From assembly GCA_000435195.1 (NCBI GenBank), contig FR880185.1:6565-15727 (forward strand): a DNA stretch of 9,163 nucleotides, in the 5' to 3' direction. A model generated the notes under the pieces. That model was not told the origin of the DNA. It did no database searches and saw nothing but the letters and a program-made list of their open reading frames with translations. Within the stretch, counting starts at the first letter, position 1. Each line of letters begins with the position of its first letter. Shown piece after piece: positions 1 through 6,236 of the stretch. Source of the DNA: Clostridium sp. CAG:169 (lineage in GTDB: Bacteria > Bacillota > Clostridia > Oscillospirales > Ruminococcaceae). The translations under genes were made by a program, and so were the position numbers.

Positions 1-1399
1 TTTCCAGATAATGGTCGCGGAACGCAAAGTTCTGCTCGGAGTCCAACACCTCCAACAGCGCTGAGGAAGGGTCGCCCTTGTAATCGCTGCCCAGCTTGTC
101 GATTTCATCCAGCAGCATCAGCGGGTTCATGCTGCCCGCCTGCTTGATGGCAGAAACAATCCTACCGGGCATCGCGCCGATATAGGTCTTGCGGTGACCG
201 CGGATTTCTGCCTCGTCGCGCACACCGCCCAGACTCATGCGGACATAGTTTCGTCCCATTGCAGCGGCGATGGATTTTGCAATCGAGGTCTTGCCCACAC
301 CGGGAGGACCCACCAGACAGATGATCTGTCCTTTGATGTTTGGTTCCAGCTTGCGCACTGCCAAAATCTCCAGGATTCTTTCTTTCACCTTCTGCAAGCC
401 GTAGTGGTCGGCATCCAGCTGCTCCTGTGCCTGGTGGATGTCCAGCCGCTCCTGGGTCATGTGGTTCCACGGCAGAGAGAAGACTGTATCCAGATAGTTT
501 CTGGACACCATTGCCTCCTGGCTGTTGTACATCATCTTGGAAAGCTTGTTGATTTCCTCAGTCAGCTTCTTTTCGGTTTCTTCGTCGGGAGCCATCTCCT
601 TGAGTTTCTGACGGTACTGCTCGATTTCCTGGTCGCTGTCCTCATCCTCGCCCAGCTCGGCATGGATGGCTTTGAGCTGTTCCCGCAGGTAGTATTCCTT
701 CTGGTTGCGGTCCACCTGCTCCTTCACCCGCTCGGCAATGCTGCGCTCGATGGACAAAATCTCATTCTCCCGACGCAGCAGCGAGGAGAGAATCTCCATG
801 CGTTTGCGGATGCTCGACTCCTCCAGAATCATCTGCTTGTCCTCGATGGAAAAGCCCAGATTCTGTGCCAGATATTCGCTGATGTACACCGGGTCCTCCG
901 AACCGATGATGTTTACCACCAGCTCCTTGGGCATCTTGGGCGCATAGTAGCAGTATTCCTCGAACAAATCCTTGACCACCCGCATATAGGCGTCGATGGT
1001 CACCTGCTTGCCCTGCTCGACCGGCAGCATCGGAAGTTCTTCGCACATCACCTCATAAAACGGGGTATCCTTGACCAGCTCGCACATCCTTGCGCGGTAC
1101 TGTCCTTCCACGACCACCCGCATCACTTCGCTTTGTGCCTTGAGAATCTGTTTGACCTTTGCTACCACACCAACGGTGTAGAGGTCGTCCTTGCCCGGGT
1201 TTTCCACCCTTGTATTCTTCTGGGTCACCAGAAAGATTTTCTGGTTGCCCTGCATCGCCTGATTGAGTGCCAGAATCGACTTTTTGCGCGCCACATCAAA
1301 ATGCAGCACCATCTTCGGGAACATCACCAGCCCACGCATTGCGATGGCTGGCAGGCGCAGTGTCTGCACCTGGTTTATCTGAATCTGCTCTTGGGTCAT
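1..1399 (-). CDS. lon: ATP-dependent protease Lon (N-terminal 466 residues, cut by window edge)
   Basis: Lon is a cytoplasmic homo-oligomeric AAA+ serine protease that degrades misfolded and some regulatory proteins. The visible part has the N-terminal substrate-binding domain (about residues 13-200, opening with LPAIAMRGLVMFP), the coiled linker containing QKEYYLREQLKAIHAELGE near residues 230-250, and the AAA+ module with Walker A GPPGVGKTS at 364-372 and Walker B LLDEIDK with D431 and E432. The Ser-Lys protease domain lies beyond position 1, so catalytic competence cannot be judged. The ATG at 1399-1397 is chosen because AGGTGA sits about six bases upstream and homology begins immediately after it. 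It is the last of the tig-clpP-clpX-lon cluster and has its own promoter, so it can be expressed apart from clpPX. Codon use favours GTG and CTG, like most neighbours. The identity is certain; only completeness is limited by the window. Confidence 0.97.
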   Translation of the reverse strand, partial: MTQEQIQINQVQTLRLPAIAMRGLVMFPKMVLHFDVARKKSILALNQAMQGNQKIFLVTQKNTRVENPGKDDLYTVGVVAKVKQILKAQSEVMRVVVEGQYRARMCELVKDTPFYEVMCEELPMLPVEQGKQVTIDAYMRVVKDLFEEYCYYAPKMPKELVVNIIGSEDPVYISEYLAQNLGFSIEDKQMILEESSIRKRMEILSSLLRRENEILSIERSIAERVKEQVDRNQKEYYLREQLKAIHAELGEDEDSDQEIEQYRQKLKEMAPDEETEKKLTEEINKLSKMMYNSQEAMVSRNYLDTVFSLPWNHMTQERLDIHQAQEQLDADHYGLQKVKERILEILAVRKLEPNIKGQIICLVGPPGVGKTSIAKSIAAAMGRNYVRMSLGGVRDEAEIRGHRKTYIGAMPGRIVSAIKQAGSMNPLMLLDEIDKLGSDYKGDPSSALLEVLDSEQNFAFRDHYLE

Positions 1400-1503
1400 T
1401 CTAATCACCTTTCCTTCCCTGGGAAATCCTTCCTGTCGGATGCTCCTATCTATTGAACACCGCTCTAAAGCTGTGCGCTAAAGAGACGGATTTTTTCCTT
1501 AGT
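1400..1503 (-). promoter_or_regulatory. lon 5' leader with possible long-range pairing
   Basis: This is the predicted untranslated leader of about 104 bases between the inferred lon transcription start and its ATG. In RNA sense, GGAAAAAAUCC near the 5' end can pair with GGAUUUCC (1422-1429), which lies a few bases upstream of the ribosome binding site, if three A residues bulge out. The pairing encloses an imperfect hairpin at 1464-1486 (CUCUUUAGC / GCUUUAGAG with two mismatches). The purine-rich stretch GGGAAGGAAAGGTGA just before the ATG is a strong ribosome binding region. Whether the fold forms or regulates translation is inference; no known riboswitch class is recognised. Confidence 0.35.
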
Positions 1504-1509
1504 CATTTT

Positions 1510-1538
1510 ATTATATAGCAAAGGAACGCCTGTGTAAA
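1510..1538 (-). promoter_or_regulatory. sigma-A promoter of lon
   Basis: On the minus strand TTTACA (1538-1533) is followed after exactly 17 bases by TATAAT (1515-1510). This differs from the consensus TTGACA-17-TATAAT by one base. The predicted start is near 1503-1504. The promoter lies wholly between the clpX stop and the lon ATG and points at lon. Its -35 and spacer fall inside a long inverted repeat (1520-1555), so a binding protein or a terminator may share the same bases. No CIRCE or tandem CtsR heptads overlap it, so heat control through those repressors is not supported. Confidence 0.75.
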
Positions 1539-1555
1539 GCAGCAGACGTTCCTTT
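1520..1555 (-). terminator. Inverted repeat after clpX: weak terminator or operator
   Basis: AAAGGAAC and GTTCCTTT form perfect 8-base arms. Continuing inward, GTCTG can pair with CAGGC with one G-U pair, giving a stem of about 13 pairs and a loop of about 10 bases. It sits 40 bases after the clpX stop codon, where a terminator is expected. However, the arm ends in only three U residues and is followed by GCUAUAUAAU rather than a proper U-tract, so termination would be inefficient. It overlaps the -35 element and spacer of the lon promoter, so it could equally be an operator for a dimeric repressor. Confidence 0.4.
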
Positions 1556-1595
1556 GGTAGTACAAATTCCATCTCTTGCTCTGCGTTCAAACGCA

Positions 1596-2924
1596 TTAAG
1601 CAAAAGTTTTTTTGTTCTTACGGGATTTTGCCTGGTCCTGTGCCACCGGTATCATCATGCGCACCGGCACTTTGAGCGGGTCGCGCTCGAACACAAAGGA
1701 TTTTTTATCCTCGATGCCTTCTTTGGTCACCACGATACGGGTGATGGTTGGGTCGGACGGCGTATCGAACATCAAGCCGTCAAGCACCTCTTCCATGATG
1801 GCACGCAGTCCGCGTGCGCCGGTCTTTCGTTCAATCGCGCGCTCCGCGATGGTTTCCAGCGCCTGCGGCTCAAATTCCAGCTGCATTCCCTCCAGCTCAA
1901 ACAGCTTTTTGTACTGTTTGACCAGCGAGTTCTTCGGCTCGGTCAGGATGCGCACCAGGCTCTCCTTGTCCAGTCCGGTCAGGGTTGCAATAATCGGCAG
2001 ACGGCCCACCAGCTCCGGGATCAGTCCAAACTTGACCAAATCCTGCGGGGTGATCTGTCCGAGCAGAACATCCTGCTCCAACAGGGTCTTATCCTTGATC
2101 TGTGCGCCAAAGCCCAGAGAGGACTGTGCAACGCGGTTTTCGATGGCTTTCTGGATGCCGTCAAATGCACCGCCGCAGATGAACAGGATTTTGGAGGTGT
2201 CGATCTGCAAAAATTCCTGGTTCGGATGTTTTCTGCCGCCATTTGGCGGTACGTTTGCCACGGTACCCTCGATAATCTTGAGCAGCGCCTGCTGAACGCC
2301 CTCGCCGCTGACGTCGCGAGTGATGGAGGTGTTCTCGGATTTTCTGCCGATTTTATCAATCTCATCAATGTAGATGATGCCGGTCTGGGCACGCTCGATG
2401 TCCCAATCTGCCGCCTGAATCAGACGCAGCAGGATATTTTCCACGTCCTCACCCACATAACCGGCTTCGGTCAGGGTGGTCGCGTCCGCAATGGCAAACG
2501 GAACGTTCATCGTTTTTGCCAGCGTCTGTGCCAACATGGTTTTACCGACACCGGTCGGACCCACCAGCAGCACATTGCTCTTGGTCAGTTCGACGTTGTC
2601 GTCATCATCTTTAAGGAATATTCTTTTGTAATGGTTATAAATCGCCACGCACAGTGCGCGCTTTGCCCGGTCCTGTCCAATGACATATTCGTCGAGCACC
2701 CGCTTGATGTCCTGCGGCTTTGGCATCGGGATGGTATCGGACACCGTTTCCCGTTTTGCCCGCGGCTCGCTTGCACGCTGCGAATCCCCATTGAGGACCT
2801 CCTGGCACAGCTCGATGCACTCATTACAGATACATACGCCCGGACCGGCAATCATACGCTCTACCTCGTCCTGATATTTTCCGCAGAACGAGCATCTTAA
2901 CATTTTATCATCATTCCTTGGCAT
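1596..2924 (-). CDS. clpX: ClpX, ATPase subunit of the ClpXP protease
   Basis: ClpX is a hexameric AAA+ unfoldase that recognises tagged or regulatory substrates and threads them into ClpP. The 442-residue product shows the N-terminal four-cysteine zinc domain (C11, C14, C33, C36, with extra cysteines at 31 and 40), Walker A GPTGVGKT at 122-129, pore loop GYVG at 155-158, Walker B with D187 and E188, the RKH loop at 231-233, an LGF loop at 270-272 that docks on ClpP (commonly IGF elsewhere), and the sensor-2 box GARGLR at 369-374. It is slightly longer than the usual 420-430 residues because of a lysine-rich tail. The start at 2924 matches the family N-terminus, but its only upstream Shine-Dalgarno-like sequence is weak. 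A second in-frame ATG at 2903 has AAGGA 11 bases ahead. It lies 17 bases after clpP, so the pair is probably one transcript. Confidence 0.98.
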   Translation of the reverse strand: MPRNDDKMLRCSFCGKYQDEVERMIAGPGVCICNECIELCQEVLNGDSQRASEPRAKRETVSDTIPMPKPQDIKRVLDEYVIGQDRAKRALCVAIYNHYKRIFLKDDDDNVELTKSNVLLVGPTGVGKTMLAQTLAKTMNVPFAIADATTLTEAGYVGEDVENILLRLIQAADWDIERAQTGIIYIDEIDKIGRKSENTSITRDVSGEGVQQALLKIIEGTVANVPPNGGRKHPNQEFLQIDTSKILFICGGAFDGIQKAIENRVAQSSLGFGAQIKDKTLLEQDVLLGQITPQDLVKFGLIPELVGRLPIIATLTGLDKESLVRILTEPKNSLVKQYKKLFELEGMQLEFEPQALETIAERAIERKTGARGLRAIMEEVLDGLMFDTPSDPTITRIVVTKEGIEDKKSFVFERDPLKVPVRMMIPVAQDQAKSRKNKKTFA

Positions 2925-2941
2925 TGCCGCAACACCGATCC

Positions 2942-3523
2942 TTACCGTTTATCAATGATTCTGTCTACCAGACCGTACTCCAGTGCCTGCTGTGCGGTCA
3001 TAAAGTTGTCGCGCTCGGTATCGCGCTCGATGACCTCCAGCGGCTGTCCGGTCGCTTCAGACAGCATTTTGTTCAGCTTTTTCTTGACATCCAGAATCCA
3101 CTCGGTATGGATGCGCATATCGGTCGCCTGACCCTGCGCACCGCCGGATGGCTGGTGAATCATAATAGTGGAGTTTGGCAGTGCAAGACGTTTGCCCTTG
3201 GTTCCTGCCGACAGCAGGAAGGCACCCATCGAAGCTGCCATGCCCATGCAGATAGTGGAAACATCGCATTTGATGTATTTCATGGTATCATAGATTGCCA
3301 GACCGGCTGTTACCGAGCCGCCCGGGCTGTTGATGTAAAGGCTGATGTCCTTGTCGCTGTCCTGACCCTCCAGATACAGCAGCTGCGCTACCACCAAGCT
3401 TGCGGTCGCGTCATTTACCTCATCACACAGCATGATGATCCTGTCATTGAGCAGTCGGGAAAAAATATCGTAGGAGCGCTCTCCACGATTGGTCTGCTCG
3501 ACTACATATGGTACTAAAGCCAT
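2942..3523 (-). CDS. clpP: ClpP, proteolytic subunit of Clp protease
   Basis: ClpP forms a double seven-membered ring, a serine protease chamber in the cytoplasm fed by Clp ATPases. The 193-residue protein carries the catalytic triad S98 (in GMAASMGA), H123 (in MIHQPSGG) and D172, plus the oxyanion-loop region SPGGSVTAG at 66-74. Length and spacing fit the family (B. subtilis ClpP is 197 residues). The ATG at 3523 is chosen because GGGAGG lies about eight bases upstream and the protein then begins MALVPYVVEQT as in homologues. An open frame extends further upstream to 3688, but it crosses the leader and has no family similarity. clpX follows after 17 bases. The gene is separated from tig by a strong terminator, so it needs its own promoter or readthrough. 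Confidence 0.98.
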   Translation of the reverse strand: MALVPYVVEQTNRGERSYDIFSRLLNDRIIMLCDEVNDATASLVVAQLLYLEGQDSDKDISLYINSPGGSVTAGLAIYDTMKYIKCDVSTICMGMAASMGAFLLSAGTKGKRLALPNSTIMIHQPSGGAQGQATDMRIHTEWILDVKKKLNKMLSEATGQPLEVIERDTERDNFMTAQQALEYGLVDRIIDKR

Positions 3524-3559
3524 TGACAAAACCTCCCTTTTTTCTTTAAACACATTCTT

Positions 3560-3619
3560 CCGCCGAAGCGTGCGCAGAAAGTAGCCCTGTCCGGGCTTCG
3601 CTCTATTTGCATCCGGCGG
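3560..3619 (-). promoter_or_regulatory. Structured clpP leader within the tig-clpP gap
   Basis: The 335 bases between the tig stop and the clpP ATG hold a terminator (annotated separately) and then about 200 bases of leader. Within it AGCCC/GGGCT forms a small perfect hairpin (3583-3597). Around it CGAAGC (3595-3600) can pair with GCTTCG (3564-3569), or CCGCCG (3614-3619) with CGGCGG (3560-3565); the two outer pairings compete for overlapping bases. No convincing -35/-10 pair was found between the terminator and the clpP ATG, and no CIRCE or tandem CtsR box. A regulatory role is inference from base pairing only. Confidence 0.3.
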
Positions 3620-3727
3620 TATTTCAAAAAAGCATCTGCCAGAAATATCCTTGCCGTCTGCCCTGTCTTTTAAACGCGGCTGCGGCAAAAAAGTTGAAAG
3701 GAAAGCCTTTTCTGGCTGGTCAATACG

Positions 3728-3760
3728 AAAAAATGCGACCGGCTGGTGCCAGCCGGCCGC
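3728..3760 (-). terminator. Intrinsic terminator of tig
   Basis: In the transcribed sense GCGGCCGGCTGG and CCAGCCGGTCGC pair almost perfectly (one G-U pair) around a tight loop, followed by A and six T residues (3733-3728). This is a textbook rho-independent terminator about 100 bases after the tig stop codon. It should separate trigger factor expression from clpP and clpX. Confidence 0.88.
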
Positions 3761-3783
3761 AAACGGCTATTTCATCGTTTCTA

Positions 3784-3812
3784 ATTATACAGGGAACCAT
3801 CAGACAGGTGTT
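3784..3812 (-). promoter_or_regulatory. Isolated -10-like box upstream of the tig terminator
   Basis: A perfect TATAAT (3789-3784) lies in the AT-rich stretch after tig. The hexamer 17 bases upstream, AACACC, is a poor -35, and the TG in front of the box is not spaced as an extended -10 requires. Any transcript would meet the intrinsic terminator within about 50 bases. It could be a chance match, a source of a very short RNA, or a clpP promoter followed by an attenuator. Confidence 0.2.
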
Positions 3813-3858
3813 GTATATTTTGTGAACGATTTTTTAAAAGCTTGCCTGTTTTGGAGGA

Positions 3859-5214
3859 TTATTCCTCGTCTGCTTCTTCAGCTGCTTCGCCTTCTGCTTT
3901 CTTCTTGGACTTAGCAGCGGTCTTTTTTACCTTTTTCTCGGTAACTTCAGCAGATTCTTTTACCAGGTCGATTGCCTTGTTTACAGTAACGTCTTTAGCA
4001 ATCTCTGCTGCCGGCAGGATGCCTTTTACCTTTTCTACGTCGATGCCGTAGTTCTGTGCAATCTTCTCGTACTCAGCCTGGATGTCCTCTTCGGAAGCGG
4101 TCAGCTGCTCAACCTCAGCAATCTTCTCCAGAGCCAGTCTGATCTTGACCTGTCTTTCAGCAGATTCCTGGAAGGTAGCACGGAAGGTCTTCATGTCAGA
4201 ACCGGTGTAGTGCAGGTACAGGTCGAGGTTCATGCCCTGGGACTGCAGACGGTAGCTGAAATCGTTGACCATCTCGTTGATCTTGTTTTCGTACATGCAC
4301 TGTGGAATTTCGCCTTCCATGTTTTCGATTACAGTGCTGATCAGGCTGTTTTCCATGTCAACCTGTGCTTTTTTGTCAGCTTCCTGCTGCAGTTTTTCCT
4401 TAACATCCTTTTTCAGGTCTGCCAGGGTGTCGAATTCGCTGACGTCCTTTACAAACTCATCGTCCAGAGCCGGCAGCTCCTTCTCCTGAACAGCGTTTAC
4501 CTTTACTTTAAAGATAACTGCCTGACCTTTGAGGTCCTCTGCATGGTAATCTTCCGGGAAGGTAACGTTTACTTCGAACTCGTCGCCTTCTTTGTGACCA
4601 ACTACCTGCTCTTCAAAGCCAGGGATGAACTGACCGGAGCCGAGTACCAGCGGGAAGTTTTCACCCTTGCCGCCTTCGAATGCAACGCCATCTTTGAAAC
4701 CTTCAAAGTCGATCAGAGCGGTATCGCCGTTCTTTGCAGCTCTTTCAACGTTGGTCAGACGGGAGTTTCTCTCTCTCATTCTGTCCAGCTCTGCGTTGAC
4801 GTCAGCAGCCATGATGGTCTCTACGGTCTTTTCAGCTTTGATGCCTTTGTAGTTTTTAACGGTAACTTCCGGTTTTACGGTAACGGTTGCTTTGAAGCTG
4901 AAGCCTTTGCCGTCCTCTACCTGCAGGTCGGATACGTTTGCACGGTCAACCGGCTCGATCTTTGCTTCTTCAACAGCTGCTTCGTAAGCTGCTGGGTATA
5001 CCATATTGATGGCATCGTCATAGAAGAACTCTTTGCCATACATTTTTTCGATCATTGCTTTTGGAGCCTTGCCTTTGCGGAAGCCCGGCAGAGCGATGGA
5101 TTTTACCTTCTTTTTATACGCCTTTACCAGAGCGTCCTGGAACTGCTCCTCGCTTACCTGGATCTGCAGCTCCACAGTGTTGTTTTCAAGTTTGTTTACA
5201 GAAGTCAAACTCAT
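3859..5214 (-). CDS. tig: Trigger factor, ribosome-bound chaperone and prolyl isomerase
   Basis: Trigger factor docks at the ribosome exit tunnel and shields and folds emerging chains. The 451-residue protein has the ribosome-binding N-domain with signature GFRKGKAP at 44-51, an FKBP-type peptidyl-prolyl isomerase domain at about 158-243 (LVLGSGQFIPGFEEQVVG at 189-206), and the helical C-terminal arm domain. It ends with a low-complexity tail (425-451) of lysine-rich then glutamate/alanine-rich sequence, common in Gram-positive homologues. The ATG at 5214 starts the conserved N-domain; AAAGGA lies 12 bases upstream, which is long. Codon choice (GTT, GTA, GAA, AAC, CGT) differs from the GTG-rich neighbours, as expected for a highly expressed gene. 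It has its own promoter and long leader, and an intrinsic terminator follows. Confidence 0.98.
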   Translation of the reverse strand: MSLTSVNKLENNTVELQIQVSEEQFQDALVKAYKKKVKSIALPGFRKGKAPKAMIEKMYGKEFFYDDAINMVYPAAYEAAVEEAKIEPVDRANVSDLQVEDGKGFSFKATVTVKPEVTVKNYKGIKAEKTVETIMAADVNAELDRMRERNSRLTNVERAAKNGDTALIDFEGFKDGVAFEGGKGENFPLVLGSGQFIPGFEEQVVGHKEGDEFEVNVTFPEDYHAEDLKGQAVIFKVKVNAVQEKELPALDDEFVKDVSEFDTLADLKKDVKEKLQQEADKKAQVDMENSLISTVIENMEGEIPQCMYENKINEMVNDFSYRLQSQGMNLDLYLHYTGSDMKTFRATFQESAERQVKIRLALEKIAEVEQLTASEEDIQAEYEKIAQNYGIDVEKVKGILPAAEIAKDVTVNKAIDLVKESAEVTEKKVKKTAAKSKKKAEGEAAEEADEE

Positions 5215-5483
5215 TTTACTTTACATTCCTTTCTTTTTCTGTGCCGAATCAGATGACAGTGCGTCCTGAGCCGATCATCGCCGGCTTTTGTGCAGGTCTT
5301 TGTGACATGAACGCCGTCGGGCAGCCCATATCCTCGGCGATGTTCCAACCAGAAGCCCTGCGGTCATCTTTATCATCGGAACAGACCCCTACCCTCATCC
5401 TGAAAAGCAACGGCACATTTTCTATTCTATCAAAAGCGTCCGTCCCTGTTTGTTGGGAAAACGACGCCCTTTACAGAATGATC
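5215..5483 (-). promoter_or_regulatory. Long structured tig 5' leader (possible cis-regulatory RNA)
   Basis: This non-coding stretch of about 269 bases lies between the predicted tig start of transcription and the ATG. Starting about 16 bases into the RNA, GCGUC/GACGC with inner pairs GU/AC and CCC/GGG makes a hairpin (5436-5467) followed by UUUU, resembling a weak attenuator. Further on, UGUUCC pairs with GGAACA, CGCCG with CGGCG, and AGCCG with CGGCU (5269-5286). I recognise no known riboswitch, T-box, SRP RNA or ribosomal-protein leader motif. One 49-codon open frame (5249-5398) lies inside but lacks a credible ribosome binding site. The leader may regulate tig or simply be an untranslated spacer. 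Confidence 0.4.
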
Positions 5484-5489
5484 CAAACA

Positions 5490-5518
5490 ATTATAGCACA
5501 TTCTTTTTAGAAATTCCA
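5490..5518 (-). promoter_or_regulatory. Extended -10 promoter of tig
   Basis: TGCTATAAT (5498-5490) is a perfect extended -10 element on the minus strand. The hexamer 17 bases upstream, TGGAAT (5518-5513), matches only half of TTGACA, which is acceptable for an extended -10 promoter. It lies between the phosphoesterase stop and tig and points at tig, with a predicted start near 5482-5483. No terminator was found between the upstream gene string and this site, so readthrough may add to it. Confidence 0.7.
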
Positions 5519-5543
5519 CCGGTTGACGGGAATAATTTACGGT

Positions 5544-6233
5544 TTATCCAATCTTTTTCGGCATAAACCGCAGATAATCCGCCGATACCATTTCCAGCTG
5601 CACCCCGCACCACTCTCCTTGAAAAGCAAAACGACAGCCTTGCGAATGGATATGTCCGTAGTAGCAGCGGCGCACACCGTACTGGTTCATCACTTCAAAA
5701 AATTCCGGGATGCTGTCCTGCATAAAAACAGGCGGATAGTGCAAAAACAGCACCTTCTCCTGCTCGCCGAACCGCTGTGCATCCTGAAGGGATGCCCGGA
5801 TCCTGCCCGCCTCGCGGTTGATAATCTTTTTGTCGTGCTCCTGTCCCTGTTCAAACATCCAGCCGCGGGAGCCGCACAGACTCAGTCCTTCCACGCTGAC
5901 CGCATTGTTGTGCAGGATGCTCAAACTGTCCAGCCCGTTTTCTTCCAAAAAGCTCTCCATCTTTGCGCGGGTGGTCCACCAGTAGTCGTGGTTGCCCTTC
6001 ATCAGGATTTTTTTTCCGGGCAGCCGGTGCAGAAAAAGGAAATCCTCCTTTGCCTGCTCCAGACTCATCCCCCAGGAAACATCTCCCGGGATGATGACGG
6101 TATCCTGCGGCTGCACTACCGAGCGCCAGTTTTCCTCCAGGCGCTGCATATAGTTTTTCCATCCGCCAAAAATGTCCATCGGTTTGTCGGTCGAGAGGGA
6201 CAGATGGGTATCTCCAATCACAAAAAGCGACAT
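5544..6233 (-). CDS. Calcineurin-like metallophosphoesterase
   Basis: This is a predicted two-metal phosphohydrolase of the Metallophos fold; the substrate is unknown. All five signature blocks are visible in 229 residues: GDTHL (D8, H10), GDVSWG (D51), GNHD (N81, H82), LHYPP (H165) and GHIHS (H194, H196). So the metal site appears intact. There is no signal peptide or membrane segment, so it is probably cytoplasmic. The arrangement resembles the group of small bacterial predicted phosphohydrolases known as COG1768. The ATG at 6233 has AAAGGA eight bases upstream, inside the end of the preceding gene, and only three bases separate the two genes, which suggests translational coupling. It is the last gene of the right-hand string before the tig promoter. 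Confidence 0.9.
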   Translation of the reverse strand: MSLFVIGDTHLSLSTDKPMDIFGGWKNYMQRLEENWRSVVQPQDTVIIPGDVSWGMSLEQAKEDFLFLHRLPGKKILMKGNHDYWWTTRAKMESFLEENGLDSLSILHNNAVSVEGLSLCGSRGWMFEQGQEHDKKIINREAGRIRASLQDAQRFGEQEKVLFLHYPPVFMQDSIPEFFEVMNQYGVRRCYYGHIHSQGCRFAFQGEWCGVQLEMVSADYLRFMPKKIG

Positions 6234-6236
6234 TCG

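Noticed and set aside
1463..1486. CIRCE-like inverted repeat in the lon leader
   Set aside because: The arms CTCTTTAGC/GCTTTAGAG do not match TTAGCACTC-N9-GAGTGCTAA in sequence or spacing.
1582..1595. Palindrome TGCGTTCAAACGCA directly after the clpX stop
   Set aside because: Only two bases would be left for the loop and no T-tract follows, so it is not a terminator and is probably chance.
3524..3688. N-terminal extension of ClpP up to an ATG at 3688
   Set aside because: The extension crosses a structured leader, has no family similarity, and the ATG at 3523 has an excellent ribosome binding site and the normal ClpP N-terminus.
3720..3745. Possible CtsR operator (GGTCAAT on the plus strand)
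   Set aside because: Only one heptad is present; the tandem second heptad is missing and the site overlaps the tig terminator T-tract. A similar single GGTCAAA in lon (about 1150-1160) is inside coding sequence.
5269..5286. Terminator on the plus strand (AGCCG/CGGCT followed by TTTT)
   Set aside because: Only five base pairs and four T residues, and no plus-strand gene ends there; it is kept only as a leader hairpin.
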